Positions 43,229-53,963 of a DNA stretch of 64,000 nucleotides are shown one piece after another (position 1 is the stretch's first letter; every line of letters begins with the position of its first letter). The stretch spans positions 40,720 to 104,719 of the forward strand of contig JAQGKD010000059.1 of assembly GCA_028290285.1 (NCBI GenBank). The letters are read 5' to 3'. The position numbers were made by a program, and so were the translations under genes. The notes beneath the pieces were generated by a model. The model did not search any database, had not been told where the DNA came from, and worked only from the letters and a program-made list of their open reading frames with translations. This DNA comes from Hyphomicrobiales bacterium. Its GTDB lineage: Bacteria; Pseudomonadota; Alphaproteobacteria; Rhizobiales; Beijerinckiaceae.

Positions 43229-44824
43229 TCAGATCGGCAGGCGGCTGGGCCGCGCGAAGCGATACCAGAGCGCGATCATCATCCGGGTCATGGTCACGGC
43301 CGTGACGACTGAGGTCAAAATGCCGAGGCCGAGTGAAACGGCGAAGCCCTTCACGGGACCGGAGCCGAGGAAGTAGAGGATGACTGCGGCCACCATCATG
43401 GTCGAGTTCGAATCGATGATGGTCGCGAAGGCGCGGTTGAAGCCCGCATCCAGTGCCGAAACGACCGAGCGACCGTTGTGGGCCTCTTCACGAATTCGCT
43501 CGTAGATCAGCACGTTGGCATCCACCGCCATGCCGATGGTGAGCACGATACCCGCGATGCCGGGCAAGGTGAGCGTCGCCTGCAGCAGCACGAGGCCTGC
43601 GAAAATCATCGCCACGTGAACAGCCAGTGCGATATCGGCGAAGATGCCAAAGACGCCGTAGGTGAGCAGCATGTAGCAGACGACCAGCACCGCCGCGACA
43701 TAGGCAGCGCGCTTGCCCGCGTCGATCGAGTCCTGGCCAAGGCCGGGGCCGACCGTGCGCTCTTCGACGATGGTCAGCTTGGCAGGCAGCGCGCCCGCGC
43801 GCAGCAGGATGGAGAGGTTATTCGCCTGCTCGACCGTGAATCGCCCCGAGATCTGGCCGGAACCACCCGTGATCGGCCCGAGAATACGCGGAGCCGAGAT
43901 CACCTTGTTGTCGAGCACGATGGCGAAGGGCTTGCCGATATTGGCGCTGGTCACTTCACCGAAACGCTGGCCGCCGCGAATGTTGAAACGGAAGTTGACG
44001 ACCGCTTCGCCGGTGCGCTGGTCGAAGCCGGGCTGCGCATCCGTGAGGTCCTCACCCTCGACCATCACCCGTTTCTCGACCGGAATCTTGCCGGGCTGGT
44101 CGGTCTGGTCGAGCTGATCGACATCCCCAGGATTGGCGCCCGGATCGGCGACGAGGCGGAATTCGAGTTTTGCGGTCGTGCCAAGGATTTCCTTCAGGCG
44201 ATTTGTGTCCTGAAGGCCCGGCACCTGCACGAGCACGCGGTCTGCGCCCTGACGCTGGATGTTCGGCTCCGTCGTGCCGAGCGCATCGACGCGGCGACGA
44301 AGCACTTCGATGGTCTGGTCGACGGCGCGCCGCACACGGTCGTTCACGGCGGCATCCGTCACGACCATCTGGATCAGGCCGTCGGGATTCTCCGTGATGT
44401 CATAGGTCGGCGCTCCACTGACGCCGAGTGCCGAGACGCCACTCGGAACGGCGAGCTGACGCAGCTTAGGCAGCGCGCGGGCGCGGTCGGCGGGTTCAGC
44501 CACGCGGAACTGTACGGTGCGGCCCTGCGCACCGATGCCGCCGGTAATCCGGACGTTTTCTTCACGCAGGACACGGCGCACGTCGTCACGCAGATTGTTG
44601 ACCTGGCTGCGAACGACATCAGAACTGTCGACTTCGAGCAGCAGATGCGCGCCGCCTTGCAAGTCGAGCCCCAGCACGATGGCGCGTGCCGGAATCCAGT
44701 GCGGGAGCGACTTCTGCAGCGACTCGCGCGTCGTGGGAGACAGCAGGCTCGGCACGATCAGCAGAAGACTGATCAGCGTCATGGCCAGGATCGAAGCGAC
44801 CTTCCAGCGGGCGAAGCGGAGCAT
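43229..44824 (-). CDS. secD: Protein translocase subunit SecD
   Basis: 531 aa. N-terminal helix, then LGLDLQGGAHLLLEVD, a large periplasmic P1 region, and the C-terminal membrane domain with GIVLTIGMAVDANVLIYERI and ALDAGFNRAFATIIDSN, all SecD hallmarks. It works with SecF and YajC encoded on either side. Confidence 0.97.
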   Translation of the reverse strand: MLRFARWKVASILAMTLISLLLIVPSLLSPTTRESLQKSLPHWIPARAIVLGLDLQGGAHLLLEVDSSDVVRSQVNNLRDDVRRVLREENVRITGGIGAQGRTVQFRVAEPADRARALPKLRQLAVPSGVSALGVSGAPTYDITENPDGLIQMVVTDAAVNDRVRRAVDQTIEVLRRRVDALGTTEPNIQRQGADRVLVQVPGLQDTNRLKEILGTTAKLEFRLVADPGANPGDVDQLDQTDQPGKIPVEKRVMVEGEDLTDAQPGFDQRTGEAVVNFRFNIRGGQRFGEVTSANIGKPFAIVLDNKVISAPRILGPITGGSGQISGRFTVEQANNLSILLRAGALPAKLTIVEERTVGPGLGQDSIDAGKRAAYVAAVLVVCYMLLTYGVFGIFADIALAVHVAMIFAGLVLLQATLTLPGIAGIVLTIGMAVDANVLIYERIREEAHNGRSVVSALDAGFNRAFATIIDSNSTMMVAAVILYFLGSGPVKGFAVSLGLGILTSVVTAVTMTRMMIALWYRFARPSRLPI

Positions 44825-44904
44825 TGCGTTTGCGTCTCTCGGTCGGCCCCGGCAGCAGGAACTGGCCTATCGGGGCTGATGTATCGAAGGGCTTGGCCGG
44901 TCCG

Positions 44905-45237
44905 TCAGTCCTTGACGGGCTCGCCCTTGCTGCGAACGTCTGAAATCATCGTGCGAACAAGCCGCACGCGCACATTCTGTGCGATCTCGACCTCGATCTC
45001 CGGATCGTCGGTCGCCTTGGTCACCTTGCCGACGATGCCGCCGGAGGTCACGATCGTGTCTCCCCGCCGCACGTTCTTGATCATTTCCTGCTGGGCCTTC
45101 ACGCGCTTCTGCTGCGGGCGCAGGATCAGGAAATACATGATCACGAGGATAATGCCGAAAGGCGCCATCTGCATGATCAGATCGGTCGCTGCGGGAGACC
45201 CGGCGGCTTGTGCATAGGCGGGCGTAATGAAGTTCAT
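44905..45237 (-). CDS. yajC: Preprotein translocase subunit YajC
   Basis: 110 aa from MNFITPAYAQAAGSP, after GGAGAGACCTCGATA. One transmembrane helix (MAPFGIILVIMYFLILRPQQ) and the family core RPQQKRVKAQQEMIKNVRRGD with IVTSGGIVGKVTKA. It opens the yajC-secD-secF-DUF498-NDUFAF6-like operon and is divergent from the DUF815 ATPase gene. Confidence 0.95.
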   Translation of the reverse strand: MNFITPAYAQAAGSPAATDLIMQMAPFGIILVIMYFLILRPQQKRVKAQQEMIKNVRRGDTIVTSGGIVGKVTKATDDPEIEVEIAQNVRVRLVRTMISDVRSKGEPVKD

Positions 45238-45456
45238 TATCGAGGTCTCTCCAGGCAGGACGCCGGAACGGAAGAAAACCGCCCCGAAGCCGCGCGGACT
45301 ATACCGTTCGACGACACGAAAGCAATGGTCGCACAGGGGCTCAAACACCCTATCCGGAGCAGAAAAAGCCCGCACATGCTTCCGATGAGCCACTCATTGC
45401 GTTAAAGCCGCACTTCCGCGGCCCACGCGCCGCTCCGCCGACGCTCGCGAGACGCC

Positions 45457-46362
45457 ATGACCGACCAGCCCACGCACCTGCCGAGCCCCGCCATGGAAGC
45501 GCTTCTGACGCGGATCGCCACAGCGCTCGAACGTCTCGCGCCCCCTGCCCCGGCCGCCAGCAATCTGGACGTCGCAGACGCTTTCGTCTGGCATTCCGCA
45601 AGGTCGGCTTTGCAGCCGGTCCGTCAGGTCAACAGGGTGGATATGGGGCTTCTTCGCGGCATCGACAGGATGCGCGACACGCTGGCAGACAATACGGAAC
45701 GGTTCGCGAGGGGCCTGCCCGCCAACAATGCGCTTCTGTGGGGCGCGCGCGGCATGGGCAAGTCCTCCCTCGTCAAGGCCGTGCATGCCGAGATCAACGA
45801 GCGCGTGACCGCGGAGGGCAGGCCCTCCGCCCTGAAGCTCGTCGAGATCCATCGCGAGGACATCGAGAGCCTGCCGACCCTCATGGGCCAGTTGCGCGAT
45901 TCGCCCGGGCATTTCATCGTCTTCTGCGACGATCTTTCCTTCGACGGCGAGGACACGAGCTACAAATCCCTCAAGGCGGCGCTCGAAGGCGGCATCGAGG
46001 GACGCCCGCCCAACGTGATCTTCTACGCAACGTCGAACCGCCGCCACCTCATGCCTCGCGACATGATGGAAAACGAACAATCGACCGCGATCAATCCGGG
46101 CGAGGCGGTGGAGGAAAAGGTCTCGCTGTCGGACAGATTCGGCCTGTGGCTCGGTTTCCACAAATGCAGCCAGGACGAGTATCTGGAGATGGTCTACGCC
46201 TACGCCACCCATTACGGCCTTGAGCTTCCGCGAGAGCAGATGCGCGCGGAAGCGCTTGAATGGTCGACGACGCGCGGCGCTCGCTCGGGCCGCACGGCCT
46301 GGCAGTACATCCAGGATCTCGCAGGCCGCACCGGGAAGATGCTGACAGGCACGGCCAGCTGA
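45457..46362 (+). CDS. DUF815 family P-loop ATPase
   Basis: 301 aa. Walker A GARGMGKSSLVK (about residue 97) and a Walker B-like FIVFCDDLSFD, plus IFYATSNRRHLMPRDM, identify the DUF815 AAA-like family. Its function is unknown, though it is conserved next to yajC in alphaproteobacteria. It is convergent with the NlpD-like gene, with a hairpin between them. Confidence 0.9.
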   Translation: MTDQPTHLPSPAMEALLTRIATALERLAPPAPAASNLDVADAFVWHSARSALQPVRQVNRVDMGLLRGIDRMRDTLADNTERFARGLPANNALLWGARGMGKSSLVKAVHAEINERVTAEGRPSALKLVEIHREDIESLPTLMGQLRDSPGHFIVFCDDLSFDGEDTSYKSLKAALEGGIEGRPPNVIFYATSNRRHLMPRDMMENEQSTAINPGEAVEEKVSLSDRFGLWLGFHKCSQDEYLEMVYAYATHYGLELPREQMRAEALEWSTTRGARSGRTAWQYIQDLAGRTGKMLTGTAS

Positions 46363-46391
46363 AAGAGTTCGGCCGGTCGTCAAAAACGCGA

Positions 46392-46421
46392 AATGGCGGG
46401 CCTTTCCTGGGACCCGCCATT
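46392..46421 (-). terminator. Terminator-like hairpin between convergent genes
   Basis: AATGGCGGG pairs with CCCGCCATT (9 bp) around a 12-nt loop. Read on the minus strand the stem is followed by TCGCG then TTTTT, so it best serves the NlpD-like gene. Confidence 0.5.
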
Positions 46422-46478
46422 CGATGACGTCGACTTACGTGTCTCGCGGAAGACGACGGTTCTCTTGAACGCCGGACC

Positions 46479-47819
46479 TCAGAGGCCGGCGAGATATTGG
46501 GTCGGATCGACCGGGGTCGAGCCCTTGCGCAGTTCGAAATGCAGCTGGGGCGAGGACACATTGCCCGACTGGCCGGATTTGGCGACGATCTGGCCGCGCT
46601 TGACCGTTTCGCCGCGCTTCACGGAAATCTCGCCATTGTGGGCATAGGCCGAGACGAAGCCGTTGGGGTGGCGGATCAGGACGAGATTGCCATAGCCCTT
46701 GAGCTCGCTGCCCGCATAAGCGACCACGCCCCCTTCCGCTGCCTTGACGGACGTACCTTCCGGCACGGCGATGTTGATGCCGTCGCTCGACCCGGACTTG
46801 AAGCCCTGGATGATGCGGCCACGGGCCGGCCAACGAAACTCGGGCGACGCTGCGTCCGATGCTGCGACCGGCGTGGCTGCTGCCGACGGCAGGCTCGCGG
46901 TGGGCGTAGCATCCGTGCGTGTCGGACGGGTCACTTCGGAAAGCGCCGGCGTTTCGAGCGCGGCGGTACGAACCGGCTTTGTTTTCGCGAGAACGGCGTC
47001 GGCCTTGGCGAGAGTCTGGGCCTTTTCGGCGCGGGCTACCGTCTCGACCTTCATGGGCTTGGTCGCCTGCTGCAGGCGAGCGACCTTGGCCGCCGCAGGC
47101 TTCACGGCTTCGGCGGCAGGTGCCGGCCCCTTGGCCAGCTGCATGCGAGCATTATGCTCGATGGGCCGCGCAACTGCCTCCTCCGCTCCAGCACCCGCCG
47201 CGACGACGCGTGAGGGATAGGCCTTGGCGGCAGCAACGTGAGGTGCGGCGATGGCACGACCGGCCCGAACAGGGGCGCCGCCGGCCGCAACTGCCTGCGA
47301 AGCGCCATTGGCATTGTAGATCGGAACGACCAGACGCGCGCCCGGCTGCACCTGCGCGGCGCTGCTCAGTCCGTTGGCCTTCAGGAGCGCATCGGCGGGG
47401 ACGCCGTAGCGGCCCGACAGCATGGACAGGCTCTCACCCTGGGCGACCACGATGGGCGTGCCGCCTTCAGACGACCACCCGGCAGAGCCACCCCGGATCG
47501 GAGCGGCGGACGCCTGCGGGCTTGGACGAGCGGGTATGGCGTAGCGCGGCGCGCTCAGCGGAGCGGACTGCACCGGAGCGGACAAGGGGGCCGACTGGAC
47601 CTGCCCGATCGGCGCGGCACTCGCCATGCGCGGACCGGCGGTCGCCGTCGGCGTCTGGTCGTAGCCATCCATCCGGGACGAATTCTGGAAAGGATTGGAC
47701 GAGGGATCAGTCATCCGCGTGAAATCGGACGAACAGCCGGCCAGCAAAGCCGACGTCAGCCCCGCGAGGACGAGCCGTGCCGCACAACGGGTATTCAAAA
47801 CGCGATCAATGAGACTCAT
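46479..47819 (-). CDS. NlpD-like lipoprotein with LysM and degenerate LytM (M23) domain
   Basis: 446 aa from MSLIDRVLNTRC. A lipobox (LTSALLAGC, Cys near residue 29) predicts a lipoprotein. A LysM module (VVAQGESLSMLSGRYGVPAD) binds peptidoglycan, a long Ala/Lys linker follows, and the C-terminal LytM domain ends at QLHFELRKGSTPVDP. The first zinc-ligand motif HxGxD is replaced by DGINIAV, so the domain is probably inactive, as in NlpD/EnvC activators of cell-division amidases. The neighbours pcm and surE match the E. coli surE-pcm-nlpD order. Confidence 0.88.
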   Translation of the reverse strand: MSLIDRVLNTRCAARLVLAGLTSALLAGCSSDFTRMTDPSSNPFQNSSRMDGYDQTPTATAGPRMASAAPIGQVQSAPLSAPVQSAPLSAPRYAIPARPSPQASAAPIRGGSAGWSSEGGTPIVVAQGESLSMLSGRYGVPADALLKANGLSSAAQVQPGARLVVPIYNANGASQAVAAGGAPVRAGRAIAAPHVAAAKAYPSRVVAAGAGAEEAVARPIEHNARMQLAKGPAPAAEAVKPAAAKVARLQQATKPMKVETVARAEKAQTLAKADAVLAKTKPVRTAALETPALSEVTRPTRTDATPTASLPSAAATPVAASDAASPEFRWPARGRIIQGFKSGSSDGINIAVPEGTSVKAAEGGVVAYAGSELKGYGNLVLIRHPNGFVSAYAHNGEISVKRGETVKRGQIVAKSGQSGNVSSPQLHFELRKGSTPVDPTQYLAGL

Positions 47820-47958
47820 AACGCAACCCACACTTATGCGGTATCCATGGACTGCATTGAACACGCTGCGGGTTAAGGAAGGTTTTATGATGAATCGATC
47901 TGACCGAAATACGTGGCTATACCGGCACATGACGCTTTGGGCAGGCGGGTTCGCAATT

Positions 47959-48642
47959 CTATGACCCCGCCGAAATCCCGCCGATCAGATCTTGCAGGCG
48001 GCACGCGCAGACCCGCTCTTCCGTGAAGCCCGCGGCCCCATGGACGAGGCGCAAGAGCCGGGTCGCACGCCCCGGACGGTCGCGGCGGCCGAACACGATG
48101 ATGCCGCCCTCGGCCAGCAATTCGAGGATCCGTTGCGGCACCTCATCGAGAACGCCCTGCACCAGAATGCGATCGAACAACCCGATATCGGCGGTCAGTG
48201 CCAGCCCGTCGCCCCACACGACCGCCGCATTGTCGATCCCGAGCCGCGACAGACGCGCGGCAGCCGCCACCGAGAGCGACTGGAAACGCTCGACCGAAAG
48301 CACTTCGCGCGCAAGACGGGCGAGAATGGCAGCCGAAAATCCGTTGCCCGTGCCGATTTCCAGCACGCGATGTGTCGGAGCCAAGGCGAGCGCTTCCATC
48401 ATCCGCGCAACGACATATGGCTGCGGCATGGTCTGGCCGCACGGAATCGGGAGCGCAATGTCTCGCCACGCGAGATCGGCATGACGATGCGGCACGAAGT
48501 TCTCGCGCGGCAGGGTTTCCATCGCGCGCAGCACGGCGACATTGGCGATGCCGCGTTCGCGCAGGCGCAGGAGAAAGCGCATGGTCGCCTGCGCCGCGGC
48601 GTCGGAGCGGGGCCTGTCGAGGCTGGATAAATCCGGATCCAT
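47959..48642 (-). CDS. pcm: Protein-L-isoaspartate O-methyltransferase
   Basis: 227 aa. It repairs isoaspartyl damage using SAM. FVPHRHADLAWRDIALPIPC with the QTMPQPYVVARM substrate segment and the SAM motif VLEIGTGNGFSAAIL are characteristic. The usual acidic GQT/S is CGQTMPQP. It follows surE by 16 bp. Confidence 0.93.
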   Translation of the reverse strand: MDPDLSSLDRPRSDAAAQATMRFLLRLRERGIANVAVLRAMETLPRENFVPHRHADLAWRDIALPIPCGQTMPQPYVVARMMEALALAPTHRVLEIGTGNGFSAAILARLAREVLSVERFQSLSVAAAARLSRLGIDNAAVVWGDGLALTADIGLFDRILVQGVLDEVPQRILELLAEGGIIVFGRRDRPGRATRLLRLVHGAAGFTEERVCACRLQDLIGGISAGS

Positions 48643-48658
48643 GCCCCTCCCTGCCCCC

Positions 48659-49420
48659 TTAAGAGAAACTGGCGGCGAGCCGCGTCAGCGATGGTTCGTC
48701 GGTAAGATCGAGCCGCAGCGGCGTGATCGAAATATGCTGTTTGGCGATGGCCGCGAGATCGGTGCCTCGCGAGGGCTCGCTGCGCTGGCGCGAGAAGGCG
48801 ATCCAGAAGTAAGGATTGCCGCGCCCGTCGAAACGCTCGTCGAGTTCGAGGAAGGTCGCGTCGCGGCGGCCCTGCACGGCAACGGATGTGCCCTGCACTT
48901 CTTCTGGCCGGCAGCTCGGGAAATTGAGATTGAGCAGGATGCCTGGTTCCAGCTCTTCCTTCAGCAACCGGCGAATCAACCCGGGCGCATGCGCCTCGGC
49001 GCAATCGAACGGCGTGCCGAGGCGGTCACCCGGCGGATAACCTTGCGACAGCGCCATGGAGCGGACGCCGAGCAGCGTGCCCTCCATCGCGCCCGCTATC
49101 GTTCCGGAATAGGTGACGTCTTCCGCAAGGTTGTGCCCGCGATTGACGCCCGACAGCACGAGATCGGGCGGAGAATCCCGCATGATCTTGCGAACGCCCA
49201 TGATGACGCAGTCAGTCGGCGTGCCCTTCACTGCGAAACGGCGCGGGCCGATTTCGCGCAGGCGCAGCGGGTCGTTCAGGGACAGCGAATGAGCGACGCC
49301 CGATTGGTCGGTCTCGGGAGCGACGATGGTCACGTCGTCGGAAAGCTCGAGCGCAATGCGCTCGAGAACATCGAGTCCTTCTGCGTTGATGCCGTCGTCA
49401 TTGGTAATGAGGATGCGCAT
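48659..49420 (-). CDS. surE: 5'/3'-nucleotidase SurE
   Basis: 253 aa. The metal-binding start [16 protein letters not shown] has the paired Asp; [20 protein letters not shown] carries the second motif. SurE dephosphorylates nucleotides in stationary phase. First of a surE-pcm pair; a palindromic repeat separates it from serS. Confidence 0.96.
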   Translation of the reverse strand: MRILITNDDGINAEGLDVLERIALELSDDVTIVAPETDQSGVAHSLSLNDPLRLREIGPRRFAVKGTPTDCVIMGVRKIMRDSPPDLVLSGVNRGHNLAEDVTYSGTIAGAMEGTLLGVRSMALSQGYPPGDRLGTPFDCAEAHAPGLIRRLLKEELEPGILLNLNFPSCRPEEVQGTSVAVQGRRDATFLELDERFDGRGNPYFWIAFSRQRSEPSRGTDLAAIAKQHISITPLRLDLTDEPSLTRLAASFS

Positions 49421-49463
49421 GCTTTGCCCTGTCTCGCTTCCCTGGCCTCAATCCATCGGCCCT

Positions 49464-49544
49464 GTCATTGCCGGGAGTGTAGCAACCCGGCAATTCAGGC
49501 TCTCAGGAACGTCCTGGATTGCTTCGCTTTGCTCGCAGTGACGG
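49464..49544. repeat. Palindromic intergenic repeat, copy 4
   Basis: Right arm CTGGATTGCTTCGCTTTG ending TCGCAGTGACGG matches the other copies closely; the left arm (TCATTGCCGGGAGTGTAGCA, then ACCCGGCAATTCAGG) is diverged. It lies between serS and surE on the same strand. Confidence 0.78.
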
Positions 49545-49579
49545 CAACAGTCGCCTGTTTCTTTTAGAAACGCAAAAGC

Positions 49580-50983
<1,404 letters not shown>

Positions 50984-51769
50984 CTAGGGTGCGTTTTCCC
51001 GCGCCAGCCGCTCCGCTTCACGCCTGCGCTCGACCACGCCGACCGAGATGATCGACAATTCGTAGAGCAGCAAGGCCGGCACTGCCAGGGCGAACTGGCT
51101 GAAAATATCCGGCGGTGTCAGCACTGCCGCGACGATGAACACAATCACGACCGCGAAGCGGCGCTTGGCCTTGAGGAAGGCGGCGTCGATGATGCCGATA
51201 CGTCCGAGCAGCGTCAGTACGACGGGCAGTTGGAACGTCACGCCGAAGGCGAAGATCAATGTCATGATGAGCGACAGATATTCGCTGACGCGCGGCAGCA
51301 GCTCGATCTGCGCCCGGCCCGGCTCCTTCGACTGCTGCATGGCGAGGAAGAAGTGCAGCAGGTTAGGTGTCACGACGAAATAAACGAGCATCGCGCCCAG
51401 CGCGAAGAAGATCGGAGTCGCCACCAGATAAGGTGCGAAAGCCATGCGCTCCTGCTTGTAGAGCCCCGGCGCGACGAAGGCGTAGATCTGCCCGAAAATC
51501 ACGGGACAGGCGGCAAAGGCCGCCGTGAACATCGAGACCTTGATCTGCGTAAAGAAAAACTCCTGCGGCGCCGTGTAGATCAGCTTCGCATCCGGTCCCG
51601 CCGCATGCTCGAAAGGCACCACGAGCAGATTGTAGATGTCCTTCGCAAAATAGAAGGAGATCACAAACATCACGAGAAAAGCCAGCAGCGCTTTCACCAG
51701 GCGCGAGCGCAGTTCGATCAGATGCTCGATCAGCGGGGCACGTGTCGATTCGATATCGGCTTCGGTCAT
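50984..51769 (-). CDS. tatC: Twin-arginine translocase subunit TatC
   Basis: 261 aa with six hydrophobic segments. The family opening [20 protein letters not shown] with the conserved Glu and Arg, and [13 protein letters not shown], identify TatC, the signal-peptide receptor. Follows tatB. The NrtA-like receptor at 32520 is one likely Tat substrate in this window. Confidence 0.96.
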   Translation of the reverse strand: MTEADIESTRAPLIEHLIELRSRLVKALLAFLVMFVISFYFAKDIYNLLVVPFEHAAGPDAKLIYTAPQEFFFTQIKVSMFTAAFAACPVIFGQIYAFVAPGLYKQERMAFAPYLVATPIFFALGAMLVYFVVTPNLLHFFLAMQQSKEPGRAQIELLPRVSEYLSLIMTLIFAFGVTFQLPVVLTLLGRIGIIDAAFLKAKRRFAVVIVFIVAAVLTPPDIFSQFALAVPALLLYELSIISVGVVERRREAERLARENAP

Positions 51770-51802
51770 GTCAGGGATTCGACCAGGATTGAAGGCATGG
51801 GA

Positions 51803-52306
51803 TCAGGCCTCGCCGGTACGAGCGGCAGCATGGGGAGGTGCAGGCGCGACGGGAGCCGTGGGCATGGCCGCCTCGACGGCTTCCGGCGTGACGGGGCCGA
51901 TGCCCCCTGCCGCCGAAGCGTTGTCCGGGTCGATGGGAGACGGCACCCCGGACATGTCGAAGGAGTTCATGGAGTGGCCGGGCTCGCCGTGCGTGGGCAG
52001 CGCCGCGGTCTGGCCGCTTGTGCCCTCGATGGCACCGCCGATCTCGTTGCGGATCGTCTGCACCGGATCGAAGTTCATGTCGACCTTCGCCGAGTCGGCC
52101 ATCTTGGCGACATCCTTGCGGATATCCTCCAGGTCGGCCTCGCGCATGGCGTCCATGAACTGTCCCTGGAAGTCGGAAGCCATGCGGCGCATCTTGCCCA
52201 CAGCCTGACCGACCTGACGCAGCACACGCGGTAATTCCTTCGGCCCGATCACAATCAGCGCGACGATGCCGATAACGATGAGTTTGCCCGCGTCGAAATC
52301 GAACAT
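51803..52306 (-). CDS. tatB: Twin-arginine translocase subunit TatB
   Basis: 167 aa from MFDFDAGKLIVIGIVALIVI. Single N-terminal helix, the GPKELPRVLRQVGQ hinge and amphipathic helix, then a long low-complexity tail rich in Pro and Ala. The tail is variable in TatB. Lies between tatA and tatC. Confidence 0.94.
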   Translation of the reverse strand: MFDFDAGKLIVIGIVALIVIGPKELPRVLRQVGQAVGKMRRMASDFQGQFMDAMREADLEDIRKDVAKMADSAKVDMNFDPVQTIRNEIGGAIEGTSGQTAALPTHGEPGHSMNSFDMSGVPSPIDPDNASAAGGIGPVTPEAVEAAMPTAPVAPAPPHAAARTGEA

Positions 52307-52401
52307 GGAGTTCGTCGTCCTGAACTGAAAGCAACCGTCAACGCGCGCCTGCGGCACGCGTGACAGCGCTTGACCTTCTTGATCGCGCGAGCGGCTGGCG
52401 C

Positions 52402-52659
52402 TCAGCCGGCCTTCCGCGTATCCGACGGAACCTTGTCGCCGACGACAGGAGCCACGCCCGTCACAGCCGGATTGTCGATGGTGCGCACCGGCTCGACGGG
52501 ACGGGCGGCGACCTCGTCATCCTCGGCCATGCCCTTCTTGAAAGACTTGATGCCTTTGGCGACGTCGCCCATGAGATCGGAAATCTTGCCCTTGCCGCCA
52601 AACAGCAGCAGCGCGATTGCTCCGACGACGATCCAGTGCCAGATCGAGAAACTACCCAT
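52402..52659 (-). CDS. tatA: Twin-arginine translocase subunit TatA
   Basis: 85 aa. [20 protein letters not shown] is the short TatA helix, followed by [20 protein letters not shown], the amphipathic helix with the FGxGK-like hinge. TatA oligomers form the export pore. First of tatABC. Confidence 0.95.
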   Translation of the reverse strand: MGSFSIWHWIVVGAIALLLFGGKGKISDLMGDVAKGIKSFKKGMAEDDEVAARPVEPVRTIDNPAVTGVAPVVGDKVPSDTRKAG

Positions 52660-52809
52660 AAGCGAACCTCCGAATGCCAGGACCGCGCAGGACGCAGCCG
52701 GTATTGCTCCAGAAACTATGCATCACCTGCGGCAAAAACAAGGATTCTCCGCGGAGCATATGCGTTCACGCACACTCCATTGCCAAGCCTGATTGTTTCA
52801 GCACGCTTT

Positions 52810-53859
52810 TTATTTCAGAATTTCCTGCGCCGCGTCGATGACCGCGCGCGGCGCCTCGGCGGTGTCGGCTATGAGCTTTTGCATGAACTCACCGGAGGCC
52901 GGCTGAAATTCCACCTGCGTCTTCTCGACCTCGGTCAGGAATTCCGGATCCTTGAGCATGGCATCGAAGCCGGCGCGCATCTGCTTTACCCGCTCCGGCG
53001 GCACCCCCGGAGGAGCAATGAGCGAACGCCCGACCTCCGCGCCGCTGGCGTAGAAACTCAGGATCTTCTTCGCTTCCGGCGTCTGGCCGAGTTCGACGAT
53101 GGTCGGCACGTTCGGCAGATCGGGGTGCCGTTGAAGGGCATATTGGACCAGCAGGCTGAACTCGCCATTGGCGAGCGAGGCCGCCCGCGTGCGCTTCAGC
53201 GTGTTCCACGACGTCAGGCCCCCGTCGACCTCGCCAGCCTCAGCGGCCATGATGCCTTGCGTCGAACCCGGATAGCCCGAAATGATCTTGAATTTCGTGC
53301 CTGCCAGCGCATTCAGGAGCTTCGGATAACCTTCCGAAGGAGAGCCGGAGCCTGTCCCCGCCACGGGCACTTCCATCTTGCGCGCGTCCTCGATGGTCCG
53401 GGCGTGGGCCTTGGGGCCCGTGAGCGAAACTTCCAGAATCGCCGTCATGCGGCCGATCCAGTTGAATTGCGCCGAGCGGTATTGCACGCCCTTGGTTTTC
53501 AGGGCCTCCTCCAGCGCGATCGTCTGGGTCACGACACCGAGCGCCGTGCCGTCCCTCGGGGCGGCATTGTAGAGGAAATTGGCCGCCAGAAACGATCCCG
53601 CGCCGGGCATGTTCTGCGTCACGATTGTGGGGTTGCCGGGAAGGTGGCGCCCGAGGAATCGTGCGACGAGGCGACCGTAGTAATCGTAGCTGCCGCCCGG
53701 GGCGAAGCCGATGTAAATACTGATCGTGCGGCCCTTGAAGAAGTCGTCAGTCTTCTGTGCCGTTGCGGGGCCGGACATGACAATGAGGCCGGCGAACGCC
53801 ATGAGCCCGGCCTTCAAGGTACAAGGAGTTCGCACCCGAGGACCCGTGACGTCGATCAT
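52810..53859 (-). CDS. Bug/TctC-family periplasmic solute-binding protein
   Basis: 349 aa. A signal peptide (LMAFAGLIVMSGPATA) leads into DDFFKGRTISIYIGFAPGGS and the NMPGAGSFLAANFLYN motif, showing the same family as the gene at 1262. No TctAB genes are nearby. It lies between scpB and tatA, breaking a normally tight gene block, and its best guess is an inserted accessory gene. The ligand is unknown. Confidence 0.88.
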   Translation of the reverse strand: MIDVTGPRVRTPCTLKAGLMAFAGLIVMSGPATAQKTDDFFKGRTISIYIGFAPGGSYDYYGRLVARFLGRHLPGNPTIVTQNMPGAGSFLAANFLYNAAPRDGTALGVVTQTIALEEALKTKGVQYRSAQFNWIGRMTAILEVSLTGPKAHARTIEDARKMEVPVAGTGSGSPSEGYPKLLNALAGTKFKIISGYPGSTQGIMAAEAGEVDGGLTSWNTLKRTRAASLANGEFSLLVQYALQRHPDLPNVPTIVELGQTPEAKKILSFYASGAEVGRSLIAPPGVPPERVKQMRAGFDAMLKDPEFLTEVEKTQVEFQPASGEFMQKLIADTAEAPRAVIDAAQEILK

Positions 53860-53963
53860 GCGCGTTTCTCACTTCTATGCGACCTACGGCTTGGCCGTCG
53901 ATTTGAAAACGATGATTACGGCCTGTGACAGCGGTGTCAAATCGCGTCCGCGCGCAACCCGCC

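Noticed and set aside
43478..45217. Long plus-strand frame opposite secD and yajC
   Set aside because: Shadow of conserved genes; composition typical of antisense frames in high-GC DNA.
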